Below, one piece after another: positions 34,778 through 43,171 of a stretch of 64,000 nt of DNA (positions are counted from its first letter, which is position 1; every line of letters starts with the position of its first letter). The stretch comes from Larkinella knui. Its GTDB lineage: Bacteria > Bacteroidota > Bacteroidia > Cytophagales > Spirosomataceae. A model generated the notes under the pieces. The model was not told where the DNA came from. It did not search any database and saw nothing but the letters and a program-made list of their open reading frames with translations. Where the stretch lies: assembly GCF_003858645.1 (NCBI RefSeq), contig NZ_RQJP01000002.1, positions 806,001-870,000 of the forward strand, given 5' to 3'. The position numbers were made by a program, and so were the translations under genes.

Positions 34778-35245
34778 TTAACGAAAAACATACGAAGTGT
34801 CGAGTTCAATTGCAGTGATGGGATCAATTAACACGCCTTCCGTTGAGGTCAGGCGTTTTCCATCGGAAGTCATAACCTGAATCAGTTGAAGCCCGGGTAC
34901 AACAATCCAGACGGTTTCAACACCAGCAGGGAAGTAGATTTTAGTTACTTTATCTGTAATATCAGACAAGCCCTGTTTCGGCGACAGGACTTCGATGGCT
35001 AATACCGGCGGTTTCTTGAAATAAATAACGTCATTGAGCCAGTCGTAAGGCATTTTGGGATAGACACAAATATCCGGTTTGCACTTGCCGGTTGATAACT
35101 CAAGTTCGAGTTCGGGGAATATATCGTATTCCCCATCATACCGACCAAGAGCGACACTGATCCGGTAAATTAAGCGGGAATGGTTCAGCGACATAATGTC
35201 TTCGGAGTGGTATTCTTCGATCAGATCATGAAAAGGCGTTTCCAT
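34778..35245 (-). CDS. Uma2-family (DUF820) putative PD-(D/E)XK endonuclease
   Basis: This 155-residue protein starts at the ATG at 35245 (METPFHDLIEEYHSEDIMSL). The longer upstream frame is antisense to P3 and not real. The nuclease core shows PELELELSTGKCKPDICVYP with the aspartate of the PD motif. VLAIEVLSPKQG follows with the glutamate and lysine side, then KIYFPAGVETVWIVVP, the usual YxxxGVxEYW block. Uma2 proteins are widespread multicopy proteins of unclear biology in cyanobacteria and Bacteroidota. It is antiparallel to the permease array, inserted between P2 and P3. Confidence 0.85.
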   Translation of the reverse strand: METPFHDLIEEYHSEDIMSLNHSRLIYRISVALGRYDGEYDIFPELELELSTGKCKPDICVYPKMPYDWLNDVIYFKKPPVLAIEVLSPKQGLSDITDKVTKIYFPAGVETVWIVVPGLQLIQVMTSDGKRLTSTEGVLIDPITAIELDTSYVFR

Positions 35246-35296
35246 ATCACAACGGGGTTTTTTCAAAAATAACGAAAACGAATCAATAACGGTCTT

Positions 35297-37669
35297 ATGA
35301 TCCGCAATTACTTCAAAACCGCCTGGCGTGGTTTGCTCAACAACAAAGGCTATTCGGCCATCAACATCGGCGGGCTGGCCGTGGCGCTGGGAATCGGCAT
35401 TCTGCTGCTGTGGTGGGTGAAAGATGAAATGAGTTTCGACCGCTTTCACACGAAGGGCGACCGGATTTACCGCGTCAATGGCGGATTCGGGTCGGGGGAC
35501 GCCCAGCAGTTTGCGAACCGGATTGTGGCTCCTGTGGCGGCCCATGCCCGACAACAGATGCCGTCGGTGGAAGACGCCGTGCGAATCGTGGATAACTACG
35601 ACACGTCGCCGTTCAAAGTACAGGACAAAACCCTGGTGGAAGAAAAAGCCGTCTACGTCGATCCGGGTTTCTTTACCTTTTTCGACTTTGAATGGGTGAA
35701 AGGAAACCGCCAGCGGCCTTTTCCGGATATACAATCGGTGGTCCTGACGGAATCGGCGGCTTTGAAATACTTTGGCCGGGCCGAGCCGGTGGGAAAAGTC
35801 CTGTATTCGATTCCCAAGAAACAGAACTTCGTCGTGAGCGGTATTATCCGCGATTTTCCGGACAATTCCAGCATCAAATGCAACATGCTGTTTCCCATCG
35901 AAATCGTGGCCAAAGGCTATCAGGCCAACGACTACTGGAAGTCCATGGATTCGGATTGGGGCAACTGGTATGCCCAGACTTTTTTCCGGATCGATCCGCG
36001 TGCCAACCTGGATAAGATCGTCAAAACGCTGAACGACGTTCACCACGCCAGTAACAAGTACGACCAGGTGACGGTTTACCGGCTGCAACCCCTCGATGAC
36101 ATCCACCTCTACCGCCCCGACGGCACACCGGGAGCTCTGCAGGAAGTGAAAATGATGGGCATCGTCGCCTTGATTCTGCTGGCGATCGGCTGTATCAACT
36201 ACGTAAATCTGGCCACCGCGCGGGCCACGCAACGGGCGAAGGAAGTGAGTGTCCGGAAGGTGGTAGGCGCGGGTCGCGAACACCTGATCGGCCAGTTTCT
36301 GGCCGAGTCCCTGCTGATTTTTATCGTGGCGCTGGTGCTGGCCATCGCATTGATCAAGGGGATGGAATCCACCTACCACGAACTGACCGGCAAAACGCAA
36401 CCGTTCTCCCTGGCCGATCCGCAGACGTGGCTGGTGCTGGTGGGCGCGCTGGTCTTTACCCTGGCCGTTGCGGGCATCTATCCGGCGTTGGTTTTGTCGT
36501 CGTTCGAACCGCTGAAAGTGTTGCGCGGGAAAATGGCCACGGGTGGCAAAGGCGTCACGTTCCGGCAAACGCTGGTGGTGACGCAGTTTGCCTTTTCGAC
36601 CGCTTTAATTGTCGGAACGATCATTATCGGTAACCAACTGCGGTTTATGCGGGAACGCAACCTGGGATATGACCGGGAAAACGTCTTCGCTTTCTGGATG
36701 ACCGGCGAAATGATGAAGCATTACGATGCCGTCAAAGCCGAACTGTCGCGCCAGCCCAGCGTCCGGAGCGTCACCGCTTCGAACGGAAACCTGCTTAGTT
36801 TAGGCAATTCCACCGGCGACACGGACTGGGACGGGAAGCCGAAAAACAGCATGTTCATCGTGACCCGGATGCAGGTCGAGAAAGACTTCATGGCCACCTT
36901 CGGCCTGAAAATGGCGCAGGGAGAAACCTTTACCGGTTCGCCGGCGGATTCGATGCATTACATCCTGAACGAAACCGCCGTCAAAAACGCGGGCATCAAA
37001 AATCCGATCGGCAAGAGTTTTACACTGGGTCAGACCAAAGGCACCATCATCGGTGTGGTGAAAGATTTCCATTTTGCATCACTGCGCCAGAAAGTAGATC
37101 CGGCGGTTTTCTACTACCGACCGAATCATGACTACGGTCGGCTTTACATCAAAACGACCGGCCGCGATGCCGCCAAAGCCGTTGCGGCAACTGAAAAACT
37201 CTGGAAACGCTACAGTCCCGATTATCCGTTCGAGTACCAGTTCATGGACGACCAGTACAACGAAATGTATAAATCGGAACAGCGGACGGGGCAATTGTTC
37301 AACTTTTTTGCCGGTATTGCCATTCTGGTTTCGTGCCTCGGCTTGTTCGGTTTGGCAACCTTCACGGCCCAGCAACGGACCAAGGAAATCGGCATCCGCA
37401 AGGTGCTGGGGGCGTCCATTACAGGCATTGTCGCCTTGCTTTCCAAAGATTTTCTGAAGCTGGTATTAGTGGGCATTCTGATTGCCTCACCGATTGCGTG
37501 GTGGGCCATGAGCCAGTGGCTTAAAGCGTTTGCCTACAAAATCGACCTGGAATGGTGGGTGTTTGCGCTGGCGGGTTTGCTGGCGGTTCTGATTGCCTTT
37601 GCCACCGTGAGTTTCCAAAGTATCAAAGCCGCTCTGATGAATCCGGTTAAGTCACTGCGTTCAGAATAA
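35297..37669 (+). CDS. FtsX-like ABC permease P3
   Basis: This permease has 790 residues from the ATG at 35297 (MIRNYFKTAWRGLLNNKGYS), 51 bp from the divergent Uma2 start. It differs early from its siblings (ALGIGILLLWWVKDEMSFD in the first helix). Coupling regions are TARATQRAKEVSVRKVVGA (about 306-324), with the usual Gly-Ile replaced by Ser-Val, and QQRTKEIGIRKVLGAS (about 692-707). The second periplasmic domain has MQVEKDFMATFGLKMAQGET. The tail SFQSIKAALMNPVKSLRSE is standard. Because a minus-strand gene separates it from P2, it may need its own promoter, which I could not identify. Confidence 0.93.
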   Translation: MIRNYFKTAWRGLLNNKGYSAINIGGLAVALGIGILLLWWVKDEMSFDRFHTKGDRIYRVNGGFGSGDAQQFANRIVAPVAAHARQQMPSVEDAVRIVDNYDTSPFKVQDKTLVEEKAVYVDPGFFTFFDFEWVKGNRQRPFPDIQSVVLTESAALKYFGRAEPVGKVLYSIPKKQNFVVSGIIRDFPDNSSIKCNMLFPIEIVAKGYQANDYWKSMDSDWGNWYAQTFFRIDPRANLDKIVKTLNDVHHASNKYDQVTVYRLQPLDDIHLYRPDGTPGALQEVKMMGIVALILLAIGCINYVNLATARATQRAKEVSVRKVVGAGREHLIGQFLAESLLIFIVALVLAIALIKGMESTYHELTGKTQPFSLADPQTWLVLVGALVFTLAVAGIYPALVLSSFEPLKVLRGKMATGGKGVTFRQTLVVTQFAFSTALIVGTIIIGNQLRFMRERNLGYDRENVFAFWMTGEMMKHYDAVKAELSRQPSVRSVTASNGNLLSLGNSTGDTDWDGKPKNSMFIVTRMQVEKDFMATFGLKMAQGETFTGSPADSMHYILNETAVKNAGIKNPIGKSFTLGQTKGTIIGVVKDFHFASLRQKVDPAVFYYRPNHDYGRLYIKTTGRDAAKAVAATEKLWKRYSPDYPFEYQFMDDQYNEMYKSEQRTGQLFNFFAGIAILVSCLGLFGLATFTAQQRTKEIGIRKVLGASITGIVALLSKDFLKLVLVGILIASPIAWWAMSQWLKAFAYKIDLEWWVFALAGLLAVLIAFATVSFQSIKAALMNPVKSLRSE

Positions 37670-37670
37670 A

Positions 37671-37707
37671 GAATTAAGAGTTGGCTGACGCATACAACTC
37701 CTAATTC
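37671..37707. repeat. Inverted repeat in P3/P4 spacer (family B)
   Basis: Arms GAATTAAGAGTTG (37671-37683) and CAACTCCTAATTC (37695-37707) pair with one mismatch. The unpaired side carries GGCTGACGCAT, the same string as in the aspS-side repeat at 500-547. It begins 1 bp after the P3 stop codon. Confidence 0.65.
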
Positions 37708-37729
37708 TTCACTCATAACTATAGCGATT

Positions 37730-40180
37730 ATGCTGACCAACTATCTAAAAATCGCCATCCGGAATTTGCTGCGGAGCAAGACGTTCTCGGCCATCAACAT
37801 TCTCGGCCTGTCGGTCGGCATGACGTGTTGTATGTTGCTGCTGCTCTACATTCGTAGTGAATTATCGTTCGATCGACACCATCAGCACGCGAAGGAATTG
37901 TATTTGATGGCGAGTGCCGCAAAATCACCCGGATTGGATGAAGAATATCCCCGCCTTTCGGGGCCGCTTGCAGCCGCCATTCAATCGGAATTTCCGGAGG
38001 TTGAAAAAGTCGCGCGGCTCTACGTAAACATCATGGATGACAAAACGCTGTTGCAGGTGCAGGAAGCGGGCAAGCCAATGAAGTCATTTTATGAAACGCA
38101 GGGGTATCAGGTTGATTCAACCTTTTTTGATCTGTTTTCCTATGAATTTACGGAGGGAACGCCCCAAAAGGCGCTGTTTCAGACTAACTCGATTGTGTTA
38201 TCGGAAGAAGTAGCGCAGAAACTTTTCGGAAAAACGCCGGCACTGAATAAAATCGTTCGGATCAGCGGATCGACGGGTAATGGCGAAAATTTCCGGGTTA
38301 CCGGCGTTTACCGCGACCAGAGTTCCCATTCTCACATCGACGCCCGGTTTTTTGTGCCGATCTATGCGGGCATGATCGGCAATTACCTGCGTTATCGGAA
38401 AATGGACTATACCAATAATAACCTGTTTAACACGTACTTACGGTTAAGACCAGCTTCCGATCCAAAGCAGTTGGAACAAAAAATACCGGCGTTTGTCGAA
38501 AAATACATGCGCAGTGAACTGAAACGGTACGGATACGACAAAAAACTGTTCTTGATTCCGGTTCCGAAACTGCATTTGTATAGTTCGATTCAGAGCATCG
38601 TGACGCCGACCAACAGCACGAAGTACCTGTACATCCTGGCGTCGATTGCGCTTTTCACGCTGCTGATTGCCTGTATTAATTTCATGAATCTTTCGACGGC
38701 ACGTTCGGCCAAACGGGCGGCTGAGGTCGGTATCCGGAAGGTGATGGGGGCCGAGCGGAGTTCGCTGATCGGTCAATTTCTGGGCGAGTCGATGGTCTTG
38801 TCGTTAATTGGGCTGTCGATTGCCTTTGTGCTGGTTTCGCTGCTTCTGCCGGTATTCAATCAACTGGCCGGTAAAAACTTGCAGACTTCCGAGTTGATGG
38901 AACCGCAGATTGTCCTGGTTTTCAGCGGACTAGCTCTACTGACCGGTTTGATAGCAGGAAGTTATCCGGCTTTTTTCCTGTCGATGTTCAATCCGGTACA
39001 AGTGCTGAAAGGTCGGTTTGTCAACAGTCTGTCGGCGGTGGCCTTGCGCCGTGGACTGGTGGTTTTTCAGTTTGTAGTCTCGATCGGTCTGGTGCTGGCG
39101 ACGTTCGTTATTCAGGAACAGATGCGGTTTTTACGGAATCAGTCGCTGGGTTTTACGCAGGATCAGCAGATTGCCATTCCGCTGCGAAGCACGGAGTCGC
39201 GCGGGATTTATTCGGTGTTTCGGAACGAGATTTTACAAAATAGCCAGGTGGTTTCGGCGGCCGGAACCCAGTATTACCCCGGCATTGTCAACCCCACGGA
39301 TTTCGGTTTGTATCGCCCCGACCAAACCGTCAGTGAAATGCAGAATATCAAAAACAGCGAGGTCGATTTCGACTACCTGCAAACCATGGGTTTCAAGTTG
39401 GTTGCCGGGCGGCTGTTCTCGCGGCAGTTTCCGGGTGATACCAATAACCGGCTTGTTGTCAATGAATCAACGCTGCGGAAACTCCGGATTCCACTCAAGA
39501 AAGCCATTGGGCAAAAGCTGAACTTTAACTGGCAGGGACAGACGTATCAATACGAAGTGATTGGTGTCCTGAAAGATTTTCACTACGAAAGTCTGCATCA
39601 ACCCATTGAACCTTATGCCTTTATGTTGATGACCCGCCCGAACTTCAACTACATGATTGCGCACGTCAACACGGAGAATATGGAAAATGTGCTGAGTTTT
39701 CTGGAAAAGAAATGGAAAGCCCTGCGCCCCGACGAGCCGTTTGAATACACCTTTCTGAACGAGGATTTTCAGAAAAATTATCAGGCTGAAGTTCGAACAT
39801 CCGGTATTGTCACCTATTTTACCGCCATTTCCATCCTGATTTCGTGCCTCGGCTTGTTCGGTCTGGCGGCTTTTGCGGCCCAGCAACGAACGAAGGAAAT
39901 TGGCGTCCGAAAGGTACTTGGCGCATCGATAACCAACATTGTGCTGTTGCTTTCCAGGGATTTTCTGAGGTTGGTGATCATCGCCATTGTGATTGCCTCG
40001 CCGGTTTCGTGGTGGGCCATGAACCAGTGGCTCCAGGATTTTGCCTATAAAATTGCGATTCCGTGGTGGATTTTCGTAGCCGCCGGTGGCTTAGCCCTGT
40101 TCATCGCTTTTATCACGGTGAGTTTCCAGAGCATCAAAGCGGCTTTGATGAATCCGGTTAACTCACTACGTTCAGAATGA
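37730..40180 (+). CDS. FtsX-like ABC permease P4
   Basis: This permease has 816 residues from the ATG at 37730 (MLTNYLKIAIRNLLRSKTFS), 60 bp after P3. The first helix region reads GLSVGMTCCMLLLLYIRSEL. Coupling regions are TARSAKRAAEVGIRKVMGA (about 323-341) and QQRTKEIGVRKVLGAS (about 717-732). The first periplasmic domain is longer than in P1 to P3 and has KSPGLDEEYPRLSGPLAAAI. The tail is SFQSIKAALMNPVNSLRSE. No ATPase motif. The downstream spacer holds a family B repeat and the second Uma2 gene. Confidence 0.93.
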   Translation: MLTNYLKIAIRNLLRSKTFSAINILGLSVGMTCCMLLLLYIRSELSFDRHHQHAKELYLMASAAKSPGLDEEYPRLSGPLAAAIQSEFPEVEKVARLYVNIMDDKTLLQVQEAGKPMKSFYETQGYQVDSTFFDLFSYEFTEGTPQKALFQTNSIVLSEEVAQKLFGKTPALNKIVRISGSTGNGENFRVTGVYRDQSSHSHIDARFFVPIYAGMIGNYLRYRKMDYTNNNLFNTYLRLRPASDPKQLEQKIPAFVEKYMRSELKRYGYDKKLFLIPVPKLHLYSSIQSIVTPTNSTKYLYILASIALFTLLIACINFMNLSTARSAKRAAEVGIRKVMGAERSSLIGQFLGESMVLSLIGLSIAFVLVSLLLPVFNQLAGKNLQTSELMEPQIVLVFSGLALLTGLIAGSYPAFFLSMFNPVQVLKGRFVNSLSAVALRRGLVVFQFVVSIGLVLATFVIQEQMRFLRNQSLGFTQDQQIAIPLRSTESRGIYSVFRNEILQNSQVVSAAGTQYYPGIVNPTDFGLYRPDQTVSEMQNIKNSEVDFDYLQTMGFKLVAGRLFSRQFPGDTNNRLVVNESTLRKLRIPLKKAIGQKLNFNWQGQTYQYEVIGVLKDFHYESLHQPIEPYAFMLMTRPNFNYMIAHVNTENMENVLSFLEKKWKALRPDEPFEYTFLNEDFQKNYQAEVRTSGIVTYFTAISILISCLGLFGLAAFAAQQRTKEIGVRKVLGASITNIVLLLSRDFLRLVIIAIVIASPVSWWAMNQWLQDFAYKIAIPWWIFVAAGGLALFIAFITVSFQSIKAALMNPVNSLRSE

Positions 40181-40233
40181 TTAGTGAAGAGTTATGAGCT
40201 GTATGCGTCAGCCAACTCTTAACGCTTCACTAA
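40181..40233. repeat. Inverted repeat between P4 and second Uma2 gene (family B)
   Basis: TTAGTGAAGAGTT at the P4 stop pairs imperfectly with AACTCTTAACGCTTCACTAA at the other side, and the loop carries ATGCGTCAGCC, the family B core in reverse. It lies exactly between the convergent stops of P4 and the Uma2 gene. Confidence 0.6.
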
Positions 40234-40679
40234 AGAAACGAGTGGAGGTCGAGTTGGAGCAGTTGTGAAAACGAAGGCTCATCCAAAACCCAGCCGATGC
40301 CTTTGTGATATTGGTGCCATTGCTGGCTTTTGTAATTGTAAACATACCCTTCGACGATTCCGTAGTTGTCTTCGTCGACCAGTTGCATTACTTTTTTGAG
40401 GTCTTTTTTCAGGCCCTCCTGATTGCAGACTTCGACAATGATGGGACTTTCGGCGGTTTCGTTGTCATAAAGCAAAAGATCCGGAACCGGGCTGGCTTTG
40501 GATTCATCGAGCATCGTTTCCGGGAAGGGTTCGAGCGTAATGGTGCCTTCAACGTAGTACAATAGACCCAAATGGGTATTGAGTTTACTGATCACGCGCT
40601 GATGGTCTTTGAGGCCGTAAACCGCCATCTCCTCCTCGCGGACAAACGCGTAATCGGAAGGAACGTTCGGATAGTTCAT
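40230..40679 (-). CDS. Divergent Uma2-like putative endonuclease
   Basis: This 149-residue protein starts at the ATG at 40679 (MNYPNVPSDYAFVREEEMAV). It keeps the nuclease aspartate in SPVPDLLLYDN and the glutamate in PIIVEVCNQEGLKKDLKK. The block NYGIVEGYVYNYKSQQWHQY replaces the usual Uma2 GVxEYW end. It is clearly a different subfamily from the Uma2 gene at 34778-35245. I recall similar proteins annotated as Uma2 family in Spirosoma-like genomes. It lies antiparallel in the array between P4 and P5, 54 bp from the divergent P5 start. Activity and target are unknown. Confidence 0.7.
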   Translation of the reverse strand: MNYPNVPSDYAFVREEEMAVYGLKDHQRVISKLNTHLGLLYYVEGTITLEPFPETMLDESKASPVPDLLLYDNETAESPIIVEVCNQEGLKKDLKKVMQLVDEDNYGIVEGYVYNYKSQQWHQYHKGIGWVLDEPSFSQLLQLDLHSFL

Positions 40680-40733
40680 AAGTCGGAATTGCGTGTGGTC
40701 AAGTAAATCAAAGATACGTAAATACAAACCGAT

Positions 40734-43151
40734 ATGCTTCGTAATTACTTCAAAATAGCCTGGCGGAATCTGCTGAAGCATCCAACCACCACCAGCATTC
40801 ACCTGATCGGGCTGACGCTCGGGCTGACCACCTGCCTGTTGATTCTGCTGTTTGTGCAAAACGAATGGGGCTATGACCGGACGCTCAAGCTGGGCGACCG
40901 GATGTACCGCGTAAACCTCATCCGGACAACGGGCGCGGAAGTCGAGAAGTCGGGCATTACGCCGTATCCGCTGGCTCCGGCCTTGCGAACCGATTTTGCT
41001 GACTGGCAAAAAGTGACGCGCATCCACGCCGACCGCGACCTCTCCGTGCTGGTTTCGCCCCAGAAAGTGCTGAAAGAAGATAACGTCGTTTTTGCGGAAC
41101 CCGACTTCCTCGATCTGTTTGATTTTCAGATGGTGCAGGGCAACGGCAAAAAGATTCTCGCCGAACCGAATCAGGTGATTCTGACGGAGAAAACTGCTCA
41201 GAAGTACTTCGGTTCCGCTTCGCCCATTGGCAAAACGCTGCGGCTGGGCAACGACCTGACGGTTCAGGTGGCGGGCGTCATGCGGGATGCGCCGGCGCAG
41301 ACGAATTTCCCGGTAACGATGCTGGTTTCCTTTTCGTCGATGAAAACCTTTTTCTCGTTCGGCATCGACCAGTGGGGACTTCGGTCGGGCGGCAGTGTCT
41401 TTGCGGTATTGCCCGACGGCAAGTCGCCGGAACAGTATGCCGCCCGGCTTCGGCAGGCCGAAAAAAAATACTTTTCCACGCGCGACGGCGAAACCAGCAC
41501 CTTTGTTCTCCAGCCGCTGCACGACATTCACTTCAACCCGGACTATGACGGCACCATCCTGGCTCCCGCCATTTCGCCGACGTATCTCTACGTATTTGGG
41601 GCCGTCGGCCTGTTCGTGCTGCTGATTGCCTGCGTCAATTTCATCAACATGTCGACCGCCCGGGCCATGACCCGCGCCAGGGAAGTGGGCGTCCGGAAGG
41701 TGATCGGCGCCACGCAAGGCCAGCTGGTGTGGCAGTTTTTGAGCGAAGCCTTGTGGCTGACCGGTATTTCGGCCCTGCTGTCTTTTTTCCTGACTCGTGG
41801 CATGTTACCGGTCGTCAATGATTTTTTGCAGAAGCAGATTACGGCACCGGGAATCCAGACCAGCGGTATTCTGGTGATTCTGGCGTTGTTCACGGCTTTG
41901 CTGGCTGGCTTGTATCCGGCTTTTTTCCTGTCACGCTTCCGGCCCATCCGGGCCCTGAAAACCACCACGGAAGCAGATGGTTTGCGCTCGGGCCGAGTCT
42001 GGTTGCGGCAGGGATTGGTGGTTTTTCAGTTTTCAATTTCTCTGATTCTGGCGGTGGGCGTGCTGATTATTTACCGGCAGATGAATTATTTCCGGCACAA
42101 AGACCTGGGTTTCAAACGAGATGCCATCGTTACGGTCGGTATTCCGGATTCGAAGAAAATGACGGTTCTGGGTCAGTCCCTGCGGCAGATTCCGGGCGTC
42201 GAGCACCTTTCGTTTGCGTTGGGAGCGCCCACATCGCCCAACAATTTCGGAACCGACATGCGCCCCGATCCGGCGAACCCGGCGAAGAAAATAACCATTT
42301 CGCTCAAACTGGCCGACGCCGATTACCTGAAAACGTATGGCTTGAAACTGATTGCCGGACGATTCCTCGAACACCGCGATACGCTGGCGATTTCGGGGAG
42401 CATTCCGGAAGAAAAACGGAGGTATGTTTTTGTCGTCAACGAAAATACCGTCAAAGCCCTGGGATACGCCAAACCGGAACAGGCATTAGGACGTAAAATT
42501 CGGGTGGGCATCAACGACATCGATGCCGAAATTGTGGGCGTCGTGAAAGATTTTCACACCAGTTCGCTGCACAAACCGATTGAGCCGATGGTGATGATGA
42601 ACCTGCCGGAGTTCTATTATTCCGTGGGGCTCAAACTGCGGACGAGCAACTACGCAACCACGATGGCGGCCCTTGAAAAAGCCTGGAAACAAATCTACCC
42701 GGATGGCTTGTTTGAAGCCAAATTTCTGGACGACAGCCTTCAGGAATTGTACGAAGACGAGCAGCGGCAATTCTCACTCTTGCGCGTATTTGCCGGTATT
42801 GCACTGATAATCTGCTGTTTAGGCTTATGGGGACTGGCCACATTTACCATCGAACGGCGGACGAAAGAAATCGGCGTCCGGAAAGTGCTGGGTGCATCCG
42901 TTACGGGAATTGTGGCCCTGATTTCCAGAGACTTCCTGAAACTGGTATTGCTGGCACTCGTCATCGCCACGCCGATTGCCTGGTATGCGATGGACCGCTG
43001 GCTGAACGAATTCAGCTACCGCATCGACGTGGAATGGTGGGTTTTTGCGCTGGTCGGCGCGGCATCCATTTTGATCGCTTTTGCCACGGTTTCGTTCCAG
43101 AGCATCAAAGCGGCTTTGATGAATCCGGTGAAATCATTGAAGTCAGAATAA
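40734..43151 (+). CDS. FtsX-like ABC permease P5
   Basis: This permease has 805 residues from the ATG at 40734 (MLRNYFKIAWRNLLKHPTTT). The first helix (LIGLTLGLTTCLLILLFVQN) follows an unusual Thr-run. Coupling regions are TARAMTRAREVGVRKVIGA (about 308-326) and ERRTKEIGVRKVLGAS (about 707-722). The second periplasmic part contains LADADYLKTYGLKLIAGRFL, the conserved DYLKTxGLKLxxGR motif of the array. The tail is SFQSIKAALMNPVKSLKSE. P6 starts only 20 bp downstream, the tightest spacing in the array, so P5 and P6 are surely co-transcribed. Confidence 0.93.
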   Translation: MLRNYFKIAWRNLLKHPTTTSIHLIGLTLGLTTCLLILLFVQNEWGYDRTLKLGDRMYRVNLIRTTGAEVEKSGITPYPLAPALRTDFADWQKVTRIHADRDLSVLVSPQKVLKEDNVVFAEPDFLDLFDFQMVQGNGKKILAEPNQVILTEKTAQKYFGSASPIGKTLRLGNDLTVQVAGVMRDAPAQTNFPVTMLVSFSSMKTFFSFGIDQWGLRSGGSVFAVLPDGKSPEQYAARLRQAEKKYFSTRDGETSTFVLQPLHDIHFNPDYDGTILAPAISPTYLYVFGAVGLFVLLIACVNFINMSTARAMTRAREVGVRKVIGATQGQLVWQFLSEALWLTGISALLSFFLTRGMLPVVNDFLQKQITAPGIQTSGILVILALFTALLAGLYPAFFLSRFRPIRALKTTTEADGLRSGRVWLRQGLVVFQFSISLILAVGVLIIYRQMNYFRHKDLGFKRDAIVTVGIPDSKKMTVLGQSLRQIPGVEHLSFALGAPTSPNNFGTDMRPDPANPAKKITISLKLADADYLKTYGLKLIAGRFLEHRDTLAISGSIPEEKRRYVFVVNENTVKALGYAKPEQALGRKIRVGINDIDAEIVGVVKDFHTSSLHKPIEPMVMMNLPEFYYSVGLKLRTSNYATTMAALEKAWKQIYPDGLFEAKFLDDSLQELYEDEQRQFSLLRVFAGIALIICCLGLWGLATFTIERRTKEIGVRKVLGASVTGIVALISRDFLKLVLLALVIATPIAWYAMDRWLNEFSYRIDVEWWVFALVGAASILIAFATVSFQSIKAALMNPVKSLKSE

Positions 43152-43171
43152 ACGTTTTTCGTTCTTACCCT

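Noticed and set aside
35246-36568. Long minus-strand open frame continuing upstream of the Uma2 gene through P3
   Set aside because: It is antisense to a strongly conserved permease, has no domain character before METPFHDL, and is explained by low stop frequency opposite biased codons.
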